DNA of 50,285 bases from an uncultured Eubacterium sp. (GTDB taxonomy: Bacteria > Bacillota > Clostridia > Lachnospirales > Lachnospiraceae), in contig CANRTU010000035.1 in the NCBI GenBank assembly GCA_947642745.1, positions 1 through 50,285 on the forward strand, written 5' to 3'. Each line of letters opens with the position of its first letter. Within the stretch, counting starts at the first letter, position 1. Under the pieces are notes generated by a model, which worked only from the letters and a program-made list of their open reading frames with translations, searched no databases and had not been told where the DNA came from. The position numbers were made by a program, and so were the translations under genes. Positions 36,439 to 44,883 of this stretch are shown in pieces.

Positions 36439-36464
36439 ATCCGCTCCTGTCCGTTTCCTGTATA

Positions 36465-37247
36465 TTAAAAAAGTCCAAAATGCTCCAGCGCATGGTAGAT
36501 CCCGTCATTATGAAGGGAATCCGTCACATAGGAAGCTTTTTGTTTTACAAGTTCTGTACCATTTCCCATTGCGATGCTGTGTCCCGCCACTTCAAACATT
36601 GGCAGGTCGTTGACACTGTCTCCGAAAGCATATGTATCCGCCCTGTCAATGCCCAGCTTCTCACATACTTTCAGAATCCCTGTTCCTTTGGAGCAGCCTT
36701 TTGGAACTAATTCCATAACTTCTGAACTGTGCAGCAGCAGCTCGTAATCCTTTTCCAGATCCTGCTTTAACAGTAGCAGATCAGAATCTTTTGTCACACA
36801 GGAAAACTTGCTCACTTCCCAGCCGCTGCTTTCTGTACCAATGGGAAGCAGATCCTCCCCCATTTCCTCCCGCAGCCTTACCACATAGCGGTCATCGCCA
36901 AAATCATCCTCGTCCAGATATAAATGAAAACGGCCTTCCATAATCGTGGCAGCCTGATGCCGCTTCAGATATGCTATTGTTTTTTGTACCAGTACCTCTT
37001 CCAGCTTCCGGTAATAAATCACTTCGTCGTGGAATTCAATCATTGTCCCGCATCCGCTGACAATCCCGTCAAACCCGATATCCAGAAGTTCCTTCCCGCG
37101 GACAAACGCACGGCTTCTGCCCGTACACAAAAAAGCGTAATTTCCATTTGCCTGCAGTCTGTGTATCCCCTCCGTGGCGCTTTTTGGAATAAAGTTATTT
37201 TCATCCAGAAGCGTTCCGTCAATATCAAAAAATACTGCCTTTTTCAT
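36465..37247 (-). CDS. Cof-type HAD-superfamily hydrolase
   Basis: 260 residues, class IIB HAD phosphatase. Motif I is FFDIDGTLL (Asp8 nucleophile, Asp10), motif II is in LCTGRSRA, and motif III/IV is in KGTGILKV and AFGDSVNDLPMF. The cap domain lies between about 80 and 185. Relatives dephosphorylate sugar phosphates or flavin nucleotides. The start at 37247 has TAGGAGA upstream; the longer frame does not. It is upstream of trkA, probably in the same unit. Confidence 0.93.
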   Translation of the reverse strand: MKKAVFFDIDGTLLDENNFIPKSATEGIHRLQANGNYAFLCTGRSRAFVRGKELLDIGFDGIVSGCGTMIEFHDEVIYYRKLEEVLVQKTIAYLKRHQAATIMEGRFHLYLDEDDFGDDRYVVRLREEMGEDLLPIGTESSGWEVSKFSCVTKDSDLLLLKQDLEKDYELLLHSSEVMELVPKGCSKGTGILKVCEKLGIDRADTYAFGDSVNDLPMFEVAGHSIAMGNGTELVKQKASYVTDSLHNDGIYHALEHFGLF

Positions 37248-37362
37248 TTTATTTCTCCTAATCAGACTATTTTGAACCGGGTCCGCGGACTGAATCCGCA
37301 AACCCTCTCCGGCCAGATCCGCCGGTTATAAAGGCCTTTAAAAAACCGGCCCGCTACACGCA

Positions 37363-38529
37363 TCAGGTCCTTGAAATCTCTATCAGCTTGCTTTTCAGCT
37401 GGTTTTCGATTTCCGCCAGTTCCGCTTCCGCCGCCCTGCGTCTTTCTTTTCCTTCTTTCTGGATATGCATGACTTCATCCAGCGTGGTAATCAGGGATTC
37501 ATTGGTATGTTTTAGCGTTTCCATATCTATAATGCCCCGCTCGGACTCTTTTGCGCTTTCTATGGTAGCTATTTTTAACGCATCTGCGTTTTTCTTTAAC
37601 AGTTCATTGGTCATATCGGAAACTTCCCGCTGCGCCTTTGCCGCCCGTGCGGAATGCTCCACTCCGATGGCAATCACCATCTGGCTCTTCCATAACGGAA
37701 TCGTATTTACAATTGTAGACTGGATCTTTTCCGCCATCATCGTATCAGAATTCTGTACCATACGGATCTGGGGCGCTGTCTGGATAGATACCGTTCTGGT
37801 CAGCTCCAGGTCATGTATTTTCTTTTCAAACCGGTTGCACAGATCCGCCAGATCCCTGGCTGCCTGGGCGTCCTGGGGCAGACCGCTTTGTTCCGCCTGC
37901 CGCTGTGCCGCCGCCAGTTCCCTGCTCCTGGTCTTTTGCAGTTTTTTCTTTCCTGCCAGAATGTACATGGATAATTCTTTAAAATACGACAGATTCATCT
38001 CATACATCCTGTCCAGCACATCAATGTCTTTCATCAGCTGGATCTGATGGCCTTCCAGTATTTTGACAATCTGGTTGACATTGGCTTCCACTTTATTATA
38101 TCTGACTTTCATGGCGGAAAGCCGGTCCCCGCCTTTTTTGAAAATCCCCAGAAATCCCCTGGACTCTTCCTCAGCGTCAAAACTCCGTAATTCGCTAACC
38201 AGTCCGGCGATCATATCGCCCACTTCTCCCAGATCTTTTGTCCTTACATTATTAAGCGCTTTTTCAGAAAAGTCTGACATCTTTTTCTGCGTACCGGCGC
38301 CATACTGCAGAACAGCCCCGGAATTATACAGATCAATCTGATCCACAAAGGCGTCCACCTGCCGCTTTTCTTCTTCAGAAAGCATGGAATCGTCCAGTAT
38401 CTCCTGCTTCGGCTGCTCTGGTTTTTGAAATGAAGGGTCCGGCGCCTGCGGCGCTTCTCCAAATACAAGCGACGGCGCCGCTGTTGTTTTCTTTGCTGCC
38501 GCCGCAAATTCCTCAAAATTATCTGTCAA
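37363..38529 (-). CDS. TelA-family (toxic anion resistance) protein
   Basis: A 388-residue soluble helical protein. It matches the TelA family through most of its length (SEKALNNVRTKDLGEVGDM; FGI-type LGIFKKGGDRLSAM; TIPLWKSQMVIAIGVEHSARA; ESAKESERGIIDMETLKHTN). The family was named for tellurite resistance, but its real role is unclear and is often linked to membrane stress. The start codon is TTG (38527-38529), about 7 bp after AGGAGGAG; no in-frame ATG nearby fits as well. It follows the XpaC-like gene by 145 bp, the pairing usually seen in Firmicutes. Confidence 0.92.
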   Translation of the reverse strand: MTDNFEEFAAAAKKTTAAPSLVFGEAPQAPDPSFQKPEQPKQEILDDSMLSEEEKRQVDAFVDQIDLYNSGAVLQYGAGTQKKMSDFSEKALNNVRTKDLGEVGDMIAGLVSELRSFDAEEESRGFLGIFKKGGDRLSAMKVRYNKVEANVNQIVKILEGHQIQLMKDIDVLDRMYEMNLSYFKELSMYILAGKKKLQKTRSRELAAAQRQAEQSGLPQDAQAARDLADLCNRFEKKIHDLELTRTVSIQTAPQIRMVQNSDTMMAEKIQSTIVNTIPLWKSQMVIAIGVEHSARAAKAQREVSDMTNELLKKNADALKIATIESAKESERGIIDMETLKHTNESLITTLDEVMHIQKEGKERRRAAEAELAEIENQLKSKLIEISRT

Positions 38530-38674
38530 TGCTTTCTCCTCCTGTATCTGTTTACTGTGAAACTCCTGACACCCCGGACGGCTCCGCTCCCGGCCCGGTA
38601 TACGCCGCCATGCATTTCATTCTGACGGTGAGGCCTGTTATATGCCGGATTCCGGAAATCCCCGTCCGCAATCG

Positions 38675-40000
38675 TTATGGGCAGGACTCTTTTTTCTTTT
38701 TCAGGTTTACATGAAAATCTTTGTCACCAGTGAGGCCTTCCTGGGCCATCATTGTCTTCATGACAGATATATCAGATGAAATATCCCAGGCAGTATCTTC
38801 AAACATACTGTCCAGCAGATTTTCAAACGCTTCATTTATGATATCCAGCGTATCCTCGATTTCCCGTTTTGTAGCGGATATATGTTCACCGGAAATTTCC
38901 TGCCGGTCCAGATCGATATAGGCATGCAGCAGCTTTGTAGTTGTCGGCAGGTAATAATCCATAAATTTGTGCAGATCCTCCGCACTCTGCGGATGGCGCT
39001 CCACATGCTCAAAAATCCGGCGCATAATGCCTTCCAGCCGGCGCAGTTTTGCGGACATCTCTTCTTTGCGGATTTTATCCTTACATTCTGAAACCATACG
39101 GATATAGGCGTTGCCGTCTTTTAAAATCCGTTCCGCCTCCCTGTCGCAGCCCCGGACGTCTTCCTGCTGCTGGCGGGCCTGTTCCTGTTTTCGTTCCAGC
39201 TGCTCTTTTTCCCTGTTTTTCCGCTCCTGCTCCGCCTGCAGATACTGCTGCCAGGCTTCCCCGGTCAGAATAAAAGTGGTCTGTCCCTGATCCAGCCTGC
39301 CCTGTAAAAACATATGCTTTTTCATCATTTTTTTCAGGTCACGCACCACATCCGCCCGGCTGCGGGACGTATGGGAAGCCAGTTCTCCAATACCTATATA
39401 ACTGCGTGAACCGATCAGTTTCGTATAATGATGAAAACGTTTAATCAGGCTGATTTTCCGGCTGCCTCTTATAATATCTGTAATGCCAAGCAGCGTCAGG
39501 CCGCTGAACACCGCCGCCAGTATGGTATACACCACGCCGCCCGAAACGGCCATCATAATGATCATCACAAGAGCTGTAATCCCGAATCCGCTGGTTGCCA
39601 GTATACCCCAGGCCAGCTGGAAGGGACCGCTGATACGGCCTGCAGGCTTTGTGGTGATAACCGACCCAGACATGGTATCATTCCGGGTTTTTGGCTGATA
39701 CCTGTCCGGAGCCTGCTTACTGTCTGGTTTTGTATATATATCTGAATACCGGCTTGTTTCTTTTCCATGATGTATGCTGCGATAACCGGCCTGTCCTTTT
39801 CTGGTGTAAGCAGTCCTGCCATACTGGTGCACCGGGTCCCCGTACGTGCCTTTCCCAGCCTCTTCCTTCACCTGTTCCACAATCTGGCTGACCTTTTTGC
39901 TGATATTAGAGCTCAGGCCGCTGAAATCATTCCGGTTGATGGCATCCGCCACAAGATCAAGAATATCCCCGCCGGCATTACATATCTCTTTAATATCCAT
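38675..40000 (-). CDS. XpaC-like protein with two membrane spans
   Basis: 441 residues. The N-terminal helical region (1-45) and a polar linker precede two membrane segments (about 127-180; ITALVMIIMMAVSGGVVYTI and VFSGLTLLGITDII). Next comes a winged-helix-like stretch (about 205-255; IGIGELASHTSRSRADVVR), then a Gln/Glu/Arg-rich coiled coil (about 258-300). The XpaC domain is C-terminal (KFMDYYLPTTTKLLHAYIDL). The old annotation '5-bromo-4-chloroindolyl phosphate hydrolysis protein' is not informative. It precedes telA and has its own promoter. The pair probably acts at the membrane. Confidence 0.85.
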   Translation of the reverse strand: MDIKEICNAGGDILDLVADAINRNDFSGLSSNISKKVSQIVEQVKEEAGKGTYGDPVHQYGRTAYTRKGQAGYRSIHHGKETSRYSDIYTKPDSKQAPDRYQPKTRNDTMSGSVITTKPAGRISGPFQLAWGILATSGFGITALVMIIMMAVSGGVVYTILAAVFSGLTLLGITDIIRGSRKISLIKRFHHYTKLIGSRSYIGIGELASHTSRSRADVVRDLKKMMKKHMFLQGRLDQGQTTFILTGEAWQQYLQAEQERKNREKEQLERKQEQARQQQEDVRGCDREAERILKDGNAYIRMVSECKDKIRKEEMSAKLRRLEGIMRRIFEHVERHPQSAEDLHKFMDYYLPTTTKLLHAYIDLDRQEISGEHISATKREIEDTLDIINEAFENLLDSMFEDTAWDISSDISVMKTMMAQEGLTGDKDFHVNLKKKKESCP

Positions 40001-40058
40001 TCTGCTACCTGTTCTTTCTGTGTGCTGATTGCCTGTACGTTACCATATTTCATATTAG

Positions 40059-40087
40059 ATTATAAAAGAGACCGGCGATTTCTGCAA
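40059..40087 (-). promoter_or_regulatory. Candidate promoter of the xpaC-telA operon
   Basis: On the minus strand, TTGCAG (40082-40087) and TATAAT (40059-40064) are separated by 17 bp, 59 bp before the XpaC-like start. The remainder of 40088-40741 contains two repeat elements and no gene that I can support. Confidence 0.7.
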
Positions 40088-40195
40088 TAGCTATTTTCCT
40101 TTCTCTCTGGCCGGAACAAGAGGATCATGCATGGTTATCTTCTATTTTTATCACGGCAACCGGAAGATAGCGTATATTCCGGACGCCGGAGAAAG

Positions 40196-40282
40196 GCGGA
40201 CAGTATTTTCACCTCCAACGCATGGCATTCCTCCCAGAGGATTTTACTTTACAGGATGATCTTTCCTATAAAGTAACAAGTA
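40196..40282 (-). repeat. Single degenerate terminator-cassette repeat
   Basis: This copy keeps CCTCCAACGCATGGCA, the CCTCCCAGAGG segment and the AT-rich stem (TTACTTTACAGG against CCTATAAAGTAA, 40244-40276). Compared with the array at 13 kb both arms of the stem have changed together, so pairing is kept. The terminator hairpin is reduced to TATCCGGAT. Confidence 0.65.
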
Positions 40283-40501
40283 TCCGGATCAGAACATTCA
40301 CCGTCCGGCGCCTTATCCCCCGTCACTTAAGATCCGTGGCAGAAGATAAACCCCTGTCTTTACGAGAAAATTCATATTATTTATTGGTTATAATTCCTGT
40401 TATATTATGGAAGTAATTATAATAATGATATGCAAAAACTTATAGAAAATTATGAGTTTGTGATGGAAACAGATAGGAAACGAAGATGTTTTTAAGTCCT
40501 G

Positions 40502-40735
40502 GAGCGTATTTGAAAAACGCTTTCTGTGAGATGGACCCAAAGGGCATGATATATTTCATAATTATACCCTGAAGGGCATAAAACAAAGAATCTATCCCAA
40601 ATTTGGGAGGTGCAGCGGACTACATTGACCAAATCCAGGATGAATTCGCTATATCATGCCCTTCAGGGTATATCATGCCCTTCAGGGCACAAAGTGGGGA
40701 GTGCGGATTACAGGAATGATTTTTCAAACACGCCC
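40502..40735. repeat. Full MITE-like palindromic element, copy 3
   Basis: A 234-bp element with ends GAGCGTATTTGAAAAA and TTTTTCAAACACGCCC, a nested inverted repeat (GAATCTATCCCAAATTTGG against CCAAATCCAGGATGAATTC), and ATCATGCCCTTCAGGG repeated in tandem near its right end. It ends 6 bp past the stop of the sulfotransferase-like gene. It has the same layout and length as copy 1. Confidence 0.8.
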
Positions 40736-40741
40736 TACTGT

Positions 40742-41977
40742 TTATTCTTTCTTATCCGGTTTTTCTGACTTTTCAGATTTACCGGATTTTTCTGTTTTCT
40801 TATTATTTTCGTTATTTTCACTTTTTATAGTTTTTTCCGGCTTTTCTGTTTTTTCTGACGTTTCTTTTTTCACAGGCTTTTCAGCCATTTTGTCTACCTT
40901 CTGCTGCAGTTTCTTCATGTCCGCCCGCAGCTTTTTATTTTCATCCCGCAGTTTTTTCAGTCCGATGGCCATAAAGCGGATCATATCCTGCTGCATAAAC
41001 GGATTGTTTTCTGTCCATTTGGGCAGATCCGTAATATTGGTATCAAACAGATCGGAAAAGGATTCCCCCAGATATTCTTTTGCCACACGGCGGTTACTCT
41101 TTTTATATTTACTTATAATTTTTTTACTTTCATCTTTGGAAAGCATGGCACAAGGATAGGCTTCCTTGCTCGGCCCCGCGCATTTCTCCAGAATTCCCCG
41201 CATAAATTTCAGATCGTCGTCGCTCAGATCATTCACACCGTTTAAAATCCGCTTAAATTCATGGGTATTGCCCGGCAGGTTGAGGTTGCGTTCTTCTTTT
41301 GAAATATGATATTCGTCTGTCATCTCCAGACCGATAATCTGCATAAAGTCCGCATAAATAGAATCCTGATAAAATGCTCCCCGCTGGAACCGGCGGGCAA
41401 CAATATTTTCTTTGCCAAAATACGCGGCCATGGATTCCAGTTTCTGGAAATAGTTCATCTGGCGGCTCTTTGGAATGTCTGAAATATACTCCTCCCAGGT
41501 CATGGTGATCCGTTTGTCCGGTTTCACGTCTTTAATATCCTGATTCCAGCGGGACGCCATAAACTCGTCCTGACGGCGCAAATATACAATGATCTTTACC
41601 GTAAATCCATATTTCTCTCCATCGTCTTTTAATTCCTGCCAGAGCGATTTACGCCTGTTAAAGGTGGTCTGGAATATGTCTTCATCAGAAAGGATCACAT
41701 TATCATATGTTTCAAACGCCTTCACCACAAGATCCATTCCTTCCCGGTATTTCGCCGCCACAGCCTTAGCCAGAGCTTCTTTATCATCGTTTTCCACTTT
41801 GATTTTCTGAATCATAAAACGTGCGTTTTTCACCTTGATCGTTTCCGGGCACAGCCTGGACAGATCCGGATAGCAGTAACCATATTTGTTTAAGATCTTA
41901 TTATTTTCCCAGCAAAAATTCTGAATTGATTTTGTCCCTGTCTTCGACATTCCGATGTGCAAATAAAGTGTCTTCAT
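40742..41977 (-). CDS. Sulfotransferase-like protein with Lys/Glu-rich tail
   Basis: 411 residues. The N-terminus MKTLYLHIGMSKTGTKS is a variant of the 5'-phosphosulfate-binding loop of PAPS-dependent sulfotransferases (usually P-K-T-G-T-T/S). The 3'-phosphate motif is recognisable in IIVYLRRQDEFMASRW near 128-145. Residues about 330-355 form a coiled coil, and residues about 360-411 are a repetitive Lys/Glu/Ser-rich tail. It is a paralogue of the 43401-44483 gene, with the same N-terminal layout and a shared LPKW...NNPFM segment. AGGATGAAAGGG precedes the ATG. It is probably last in a three-gene operon with chrA. The acceptor is unknown. Confidence 0.75.
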   Translation of the reverse strand: MKTLYLHIGMSKTGTKSIQNFCWENNKILNKYGYCYPDLSRLCPETIKVKNARFMIQKIKVENDDKEALAKAVAAKYREGMDLVVKAFETYDNVILSDEDIFQTTFNRRKSLWQELKDDGEKYGFTVKIIVYLRRQDEFMASRWNQDIKDVKPDKRITMTWEEYISDIPKSRQMNYFQKLESMAAYFGKENIVARRFQRGAFYQDSIYADFMQIIGLEMTDEYHISKEERNLNLPGNTHEFKRILNGVNDLSDDDLKFMRGILEKCAGPSKEAYPCAMLSKDESKKIISKYKKSNRRVAKEYLGESFSDLFDTNITDLPKWTENNPFMQQDMIRFMAIGLKKLRDENKKLRADMKKLQQKVDKMAEKPVKKETSEKTEKPEKTIKSENNENNKKTEKSGKSEKSEKPDKKE

Positions 41978-42058
41978 TACCCTTTCATCCTTTCCTTCTG
42001 TTAAATATAGAAAGCAGCGGCGCCTTTCCTTTGAAGTTGTATACGTGCCAAAAGCATT

Positions 42059-43378
42059 CTACATACCGCAGAATGCCACTAAAAATACAATACATATATT
42101 CAGAAACAGCGTCATTGCCGGCTTCCAGCCAAATTTTCGCACCATAAACAGATCTGCTGCCGCCATAACGGCCATGGCCGCCACGATTCCGGCAAAAGGA
42201 AGCCCGGTTACCTCCACCCCGTTTCTGCCCTGATTGCAAAGTGATAATATCACATTGCCCAGCAGCCCCGCAATAATCGGACGGATCCAGCGGCCGATTT
42301 TACGCACGGCTCCAAAGGAACTCAGGCTGTCATACAGATAGTATATCACAAAAAAGAATCCACAGGAAGAGGCAATGCTGCTGATAAAACCGGTGGCTGC
42401 GTACAACACCCCGCTTTGTACCGTTCCTCCCGTCTCAAAGCCTATAAAATATCCGACTCCCGCCAGCGTCTTGCACAAAATAGAACCCGGCAGAATATTG
42501 ACTACCGGTACAATCTTTCCATAATAAGTATCCGGTGAAATCATATTGCTTTCTACAAATAACCCGTCCGCTATCGTAAGATAAGCGTCCCCGCCGCCAA
42601 AAGACATCAGGGCGGACACTACGCCTTTGCCGGCCAGTAACACACCGCTCCATCCATAAATAAGCGTAGGAACCGTAAATACCGCAAGGATTGCGATCCA
42701 GATCGCTGAACAGCTGCCGATCTGATGCATCGCCTGTTTTGGAAATCTGATTTTTTCATGCCCGGCCTGTTTATTCCCCGGACGAAACTTCGTGCTTGTC
42801 ACAATCGCATACGCAAATGCTGCCAGCAGGATATGAAGCGTGGAAAAAGAATGCAGTGTGACCGGCAGCAGGCTGCCCAGAAGCTTGTTCAGGTTTTTCC
42901 CGCAGACAAGCACAAACACTCCGGTCATGACAATCACAGCTTTTCTCAGTCTGTCCCGGCTCTCCTTCCCGCAGTCTGTCAGAACCCGGATCATATAATC
43001 CACCAGCAGATATATGACAAAAGCAGACACCGCAATGGATATAAGCTCTATAATATCCAGAAATTCTTCCTGGGCAAAAGCCAGTACGGTAAAGAGCAGA
43101 ATCGCTCCTATCGTTCCCGGCAGGCCCATCATCACTGGCGACAATACCATTCCAGCATTGCCCGCATACCGTCTGCCCAGGGAAGACGCCAGCTCTACCG
43201 GCAGCGCCCCGGGCGTTATATTTGCCACAATCACATCTTTGTCATAATTCGCTTTTGTATCAATCTCCCTCTTTTGTATAATCTCGTCTTCTATTACAGG
43301 AATCAGTGCGCTGCCTCCGCCAAATCCGATGCAGCCCACCTTTGCCATTGACATCAAAAAATCAAATATCCCTCTCAT
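42059..43378 (-). CDS. chrA: ChrA-type anion transporter, long bidomain form
   Basis: A 439-residue membrane protein with two homologous halves. The first contains CIGFGGGSALIPVIEDEII and ITPGALPVELASSLG. The second contains MSFGGGDAYLTIADGLFVES and ILPGSILCKTLAGVG. There are about twelve hydrophobic segments. The CHR family exports chromate and may carry sulfate, though many members have unknown substrates. AGAAGG precedes the ATG. The gene lies between two sulfotransferase-like genes with gaps of 22 and 81 bp, which suggests a role with sulfate or another oxyanion, not chromate defence. That link is inference. Confidence 0.88.
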   Translation of the reverse strand: MRGIFDFLMSMAKVGCIGFGGGSALIPVIEDEIIQKREIDTKANYDKDVIVANITPGALPVELASSLGRRYAGNAGMVLSPVMMGLPGTIGAILLFTVLAFAQEEFLDIIELISIAVSAFVIYLLVDYMIRVLTDCGKESRDRLRKAVIVMTGVFVLVCGKNLNKLLGSLLPVTLHSFSTLHILLAAFAYAIVTSTKFRPGNKQAGHEKIRFPKQAMHQIGSCSAIWIAILAVFTVPTLIYGWSGVLLAGKGVVSALMSFGGGDAYLTIADGLFVESNMISPDTYYGKIVPVVNILPGSILCKTLAGVGYFIGFETGGTVQSGVLYAATGFISSIASSCGFFFVIYYLYDSLSSFGAVRKIGRWIRPIIAGLLGNVILSLCNQGRNGVEVTGLPFAGIVAAMAVMAAADLFMVRKFGWKPAMTLFLNICIVFLVAFCGM

Positions 43379-43400
43379 TATTACCTTCTTCTAATCTTTT

Positions 43401-44483
43401 TTACCGCTTTTTTCCAATAGACAGTAATGGGTTTTTGTTTTTATTTATGCTGCCGCCCAGTCTCTCCACTTCCCTGCCCAGCTCTTCATTTTTCTCCATC
43501 AGCCGCAGACAGCAGGTCACCACAAAACGTATCATATCGTCATACATATAAGGATTGTCTTTTTCCCACTTAGGAGTATCTTTAAAGGTCTGGTCGAACA
43601 ATTCTTCCCCATTAAAAAACATGTCAGATACTTTCTGGTTTTCCGCTGCGTACTTTTGCATAAATTCCCTGGCTTCTTCTTTTGCGAACATCTCTGTTTT
43701 ATATTCCGCCCCGGACACATCCGAAAAGGTAAGCAGTACGTCTTTGCTGAAAAATTTGTTTTTCTCCCGGTCCATACCGGGCATTCCGTTGATAATGCGC
43801 ATAATCTCATGGGTATTGCCCGCAAGCTTTGCATTGCGCACATACTGGCTGAGCACGAATTCGTCCGTCATCTCCAGTCCTGCCGCATTGAGGAAATCCG
43901 CATAAATGGATCCGCCCACAAAATACTCTGGCTCAAACCGGCGGACAATTACATTTTCCATTCCCAGTACAGAAACAATATATTTTAAATTTGTGCCATA
44001 TTTCATCTTGCCTGCCCGGCTTGGATTTTTTACAAATTCCGCCCAGGGAATCGTTTCGCTCTTTCCTTTTATATACTGGTTCCAGATAGAACTAAGATAC
44101 AGATCCTGCCTTCTCAGATACACGATACTCTTAATCTGGTATCCGTTCCTTATGCCTTCTTCTTTTAAGGCCTTCCACATATTTTTACATTTGGAAACCG
44201 GCGTCCAGATGGCTTCATCTGACAGAATGATATTCGGAAACTTTTGAAACAGCTCTAAAATAGTATCCAGGTTTTTCCGGAACACCTCCGGATTTGACGT
44301 AAATTCTTCCGGTACCAGAAAATGACCGTTACGTACTTTAGCGATGGCATCTCCATAAATATGAGGCAGTTTTGGATAATCATATCCTTTCTGGTTCAGT
44401 ATCTTTTTGTTCTCGAAACAAAAATTCTGTATGGCGGTTGTCCCGGTTTTCGGCATTCCGATATGCACATATAGCGTTTTCAT
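43401..44483 (-). CDS. Sulfotransferase-like protein
   Basis: 360 residues. The N-terminus MKTLYVHIGMPKTGTTA contains a canonical PAPS 5'-phosphosulfate loop (PKTGTT, 11-16), and the 3'-phosphate region is SIVYLRRQDLYLSSIWNQ near 117-134. The rest (NAKLAGNTHEIMRIINGM; PKWEKDNPYMYDDMIRF) matches the paralogue at 40742-41977. It ends in a short coiled coil (MEKNEELGREVERLGGS). It is the first gene of the sulfotransferase-chrA-sulfotransferase unit, with TAGGAG before the start. Targets such as surface glycans are plausible but not shown. Confidence 0.8.
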   Translation of the reverse strand: MKTLYVHIGMPKTGTTAIQNFCFENKKILNQKGYDYPKLPHIYGDAIAKVRNGHFLVPEEFTSNPEVFRKNLDTILELFQKFPNIILSDEAIWTPVSKCKNMWKALKEEGIRNGYQIKSIVYLRRQDLYLSSIWNQYIKGKSETIPWAEFVKNPSRAGKMKYGTNLKYIVSVLGMENVIVRRFEPEYFVGGSIYADFLNAAGLEMTDEFVLSQYVRNAKLAGNTHEIMRIINGMPGMDREKNKFFSKDVLLTFSDVSGAEYKTEMFAKEEAREFMQKYAAENQKVSDMFFNGEELFDQTFKDTPKWEKDNPYMYDDMIRFVVTCCLRLMEKNEELGREVERLGGSINKNKNPLLSIGKKR

Positions 44484-44647
44484 CTTTTATCTCCTACTCA
44501 TTTTCTTTTCGTAATTAATATAAATATTTCTAATGCATTCTATTAAATAAGTATTAAAGTTCTATTAAGAAAAGATATATGAGAATGTCTTGCGGAATTT
44601 ATGGCGACTACCTTTATTCTGGCGCAAACTTCCATAGAATATACAGA

Positions 44648-44676
44648 ATTATAACAGAAACGACATATTTTTGCAA
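44648..44676 (-). promoter_or_regulatory. Candidate promoter of the sulfotransferase-chrA operon
   Basis: On the minus strand, TTGCAA (44671-44676) and TATAAT (44648-44653) are separated by 17 bp. The leader to the first ATG is about 155 bp and AT-rich, with no recognised riboswitch. The gap 44484-44883 otherwise holds a repeat remnant and a terminator. Confidence 0.65.
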
Positions 44677-44699
44677 TAAGTTATTCCGGATTCACCGGA

Positions 44700-44760
44700 A
44701 AGCAGTCATCCGCCTGCGGCGGGCTGCCTCTGGCAGCATGTTCCATCCGCCCCCATGGCA
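44700..44760 (-). repeat. Partial terminator-cassette repeat
   Basis: CCGCCTGCGGCGGGCTGCC and TCTGGCAGCATG are identical or nearly so to the middle of the third cassette at 13097-13125, and GCATGGC-like sequence follows. The AT-rich stem and the usual terminator hairpin are absent. Confidence 0.6.
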
Positions 44761-44772
44761 ATTGTCTAAAGT

Positions 44773-44816
44773 AAAAAGGAAAGCCGCCGCAGCCTGATAC
44801 TGCAGCAGCTTTCCTT
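44773..44816 (-). terminator. Terminator of the M56 sensor gene
   Basis: Read on the minus strand, AAGGAAAGC pairs with GCTTTCCTT (9 bp, with further GCTGC/GCAGC-type pairing inside) and runs into TTTTTAC. It lies about 70 bp after the gene's stop. A second hairpin (CCCCGGA/TCCGGGG, 44838-44877) lies closer to the stop. Confidence 0.75.
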
Positions 44817-44883
44817 CCGGTATCCGCTGTTCTTTTGTCCCCGGAACCGTTTCATTTTTGAAAAGAAGGATCCGGGGAAGATT

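Noticed and set aside
40431..40496. A 21-codon plus-strand frame (MQKLIENYEFVMETDRKRRC) just before repeat copy 3
   Set aside because: It could be the remnant of a gene start, but it is too short, has only a distant GGAAG upstream, and matches nothing I recognise.
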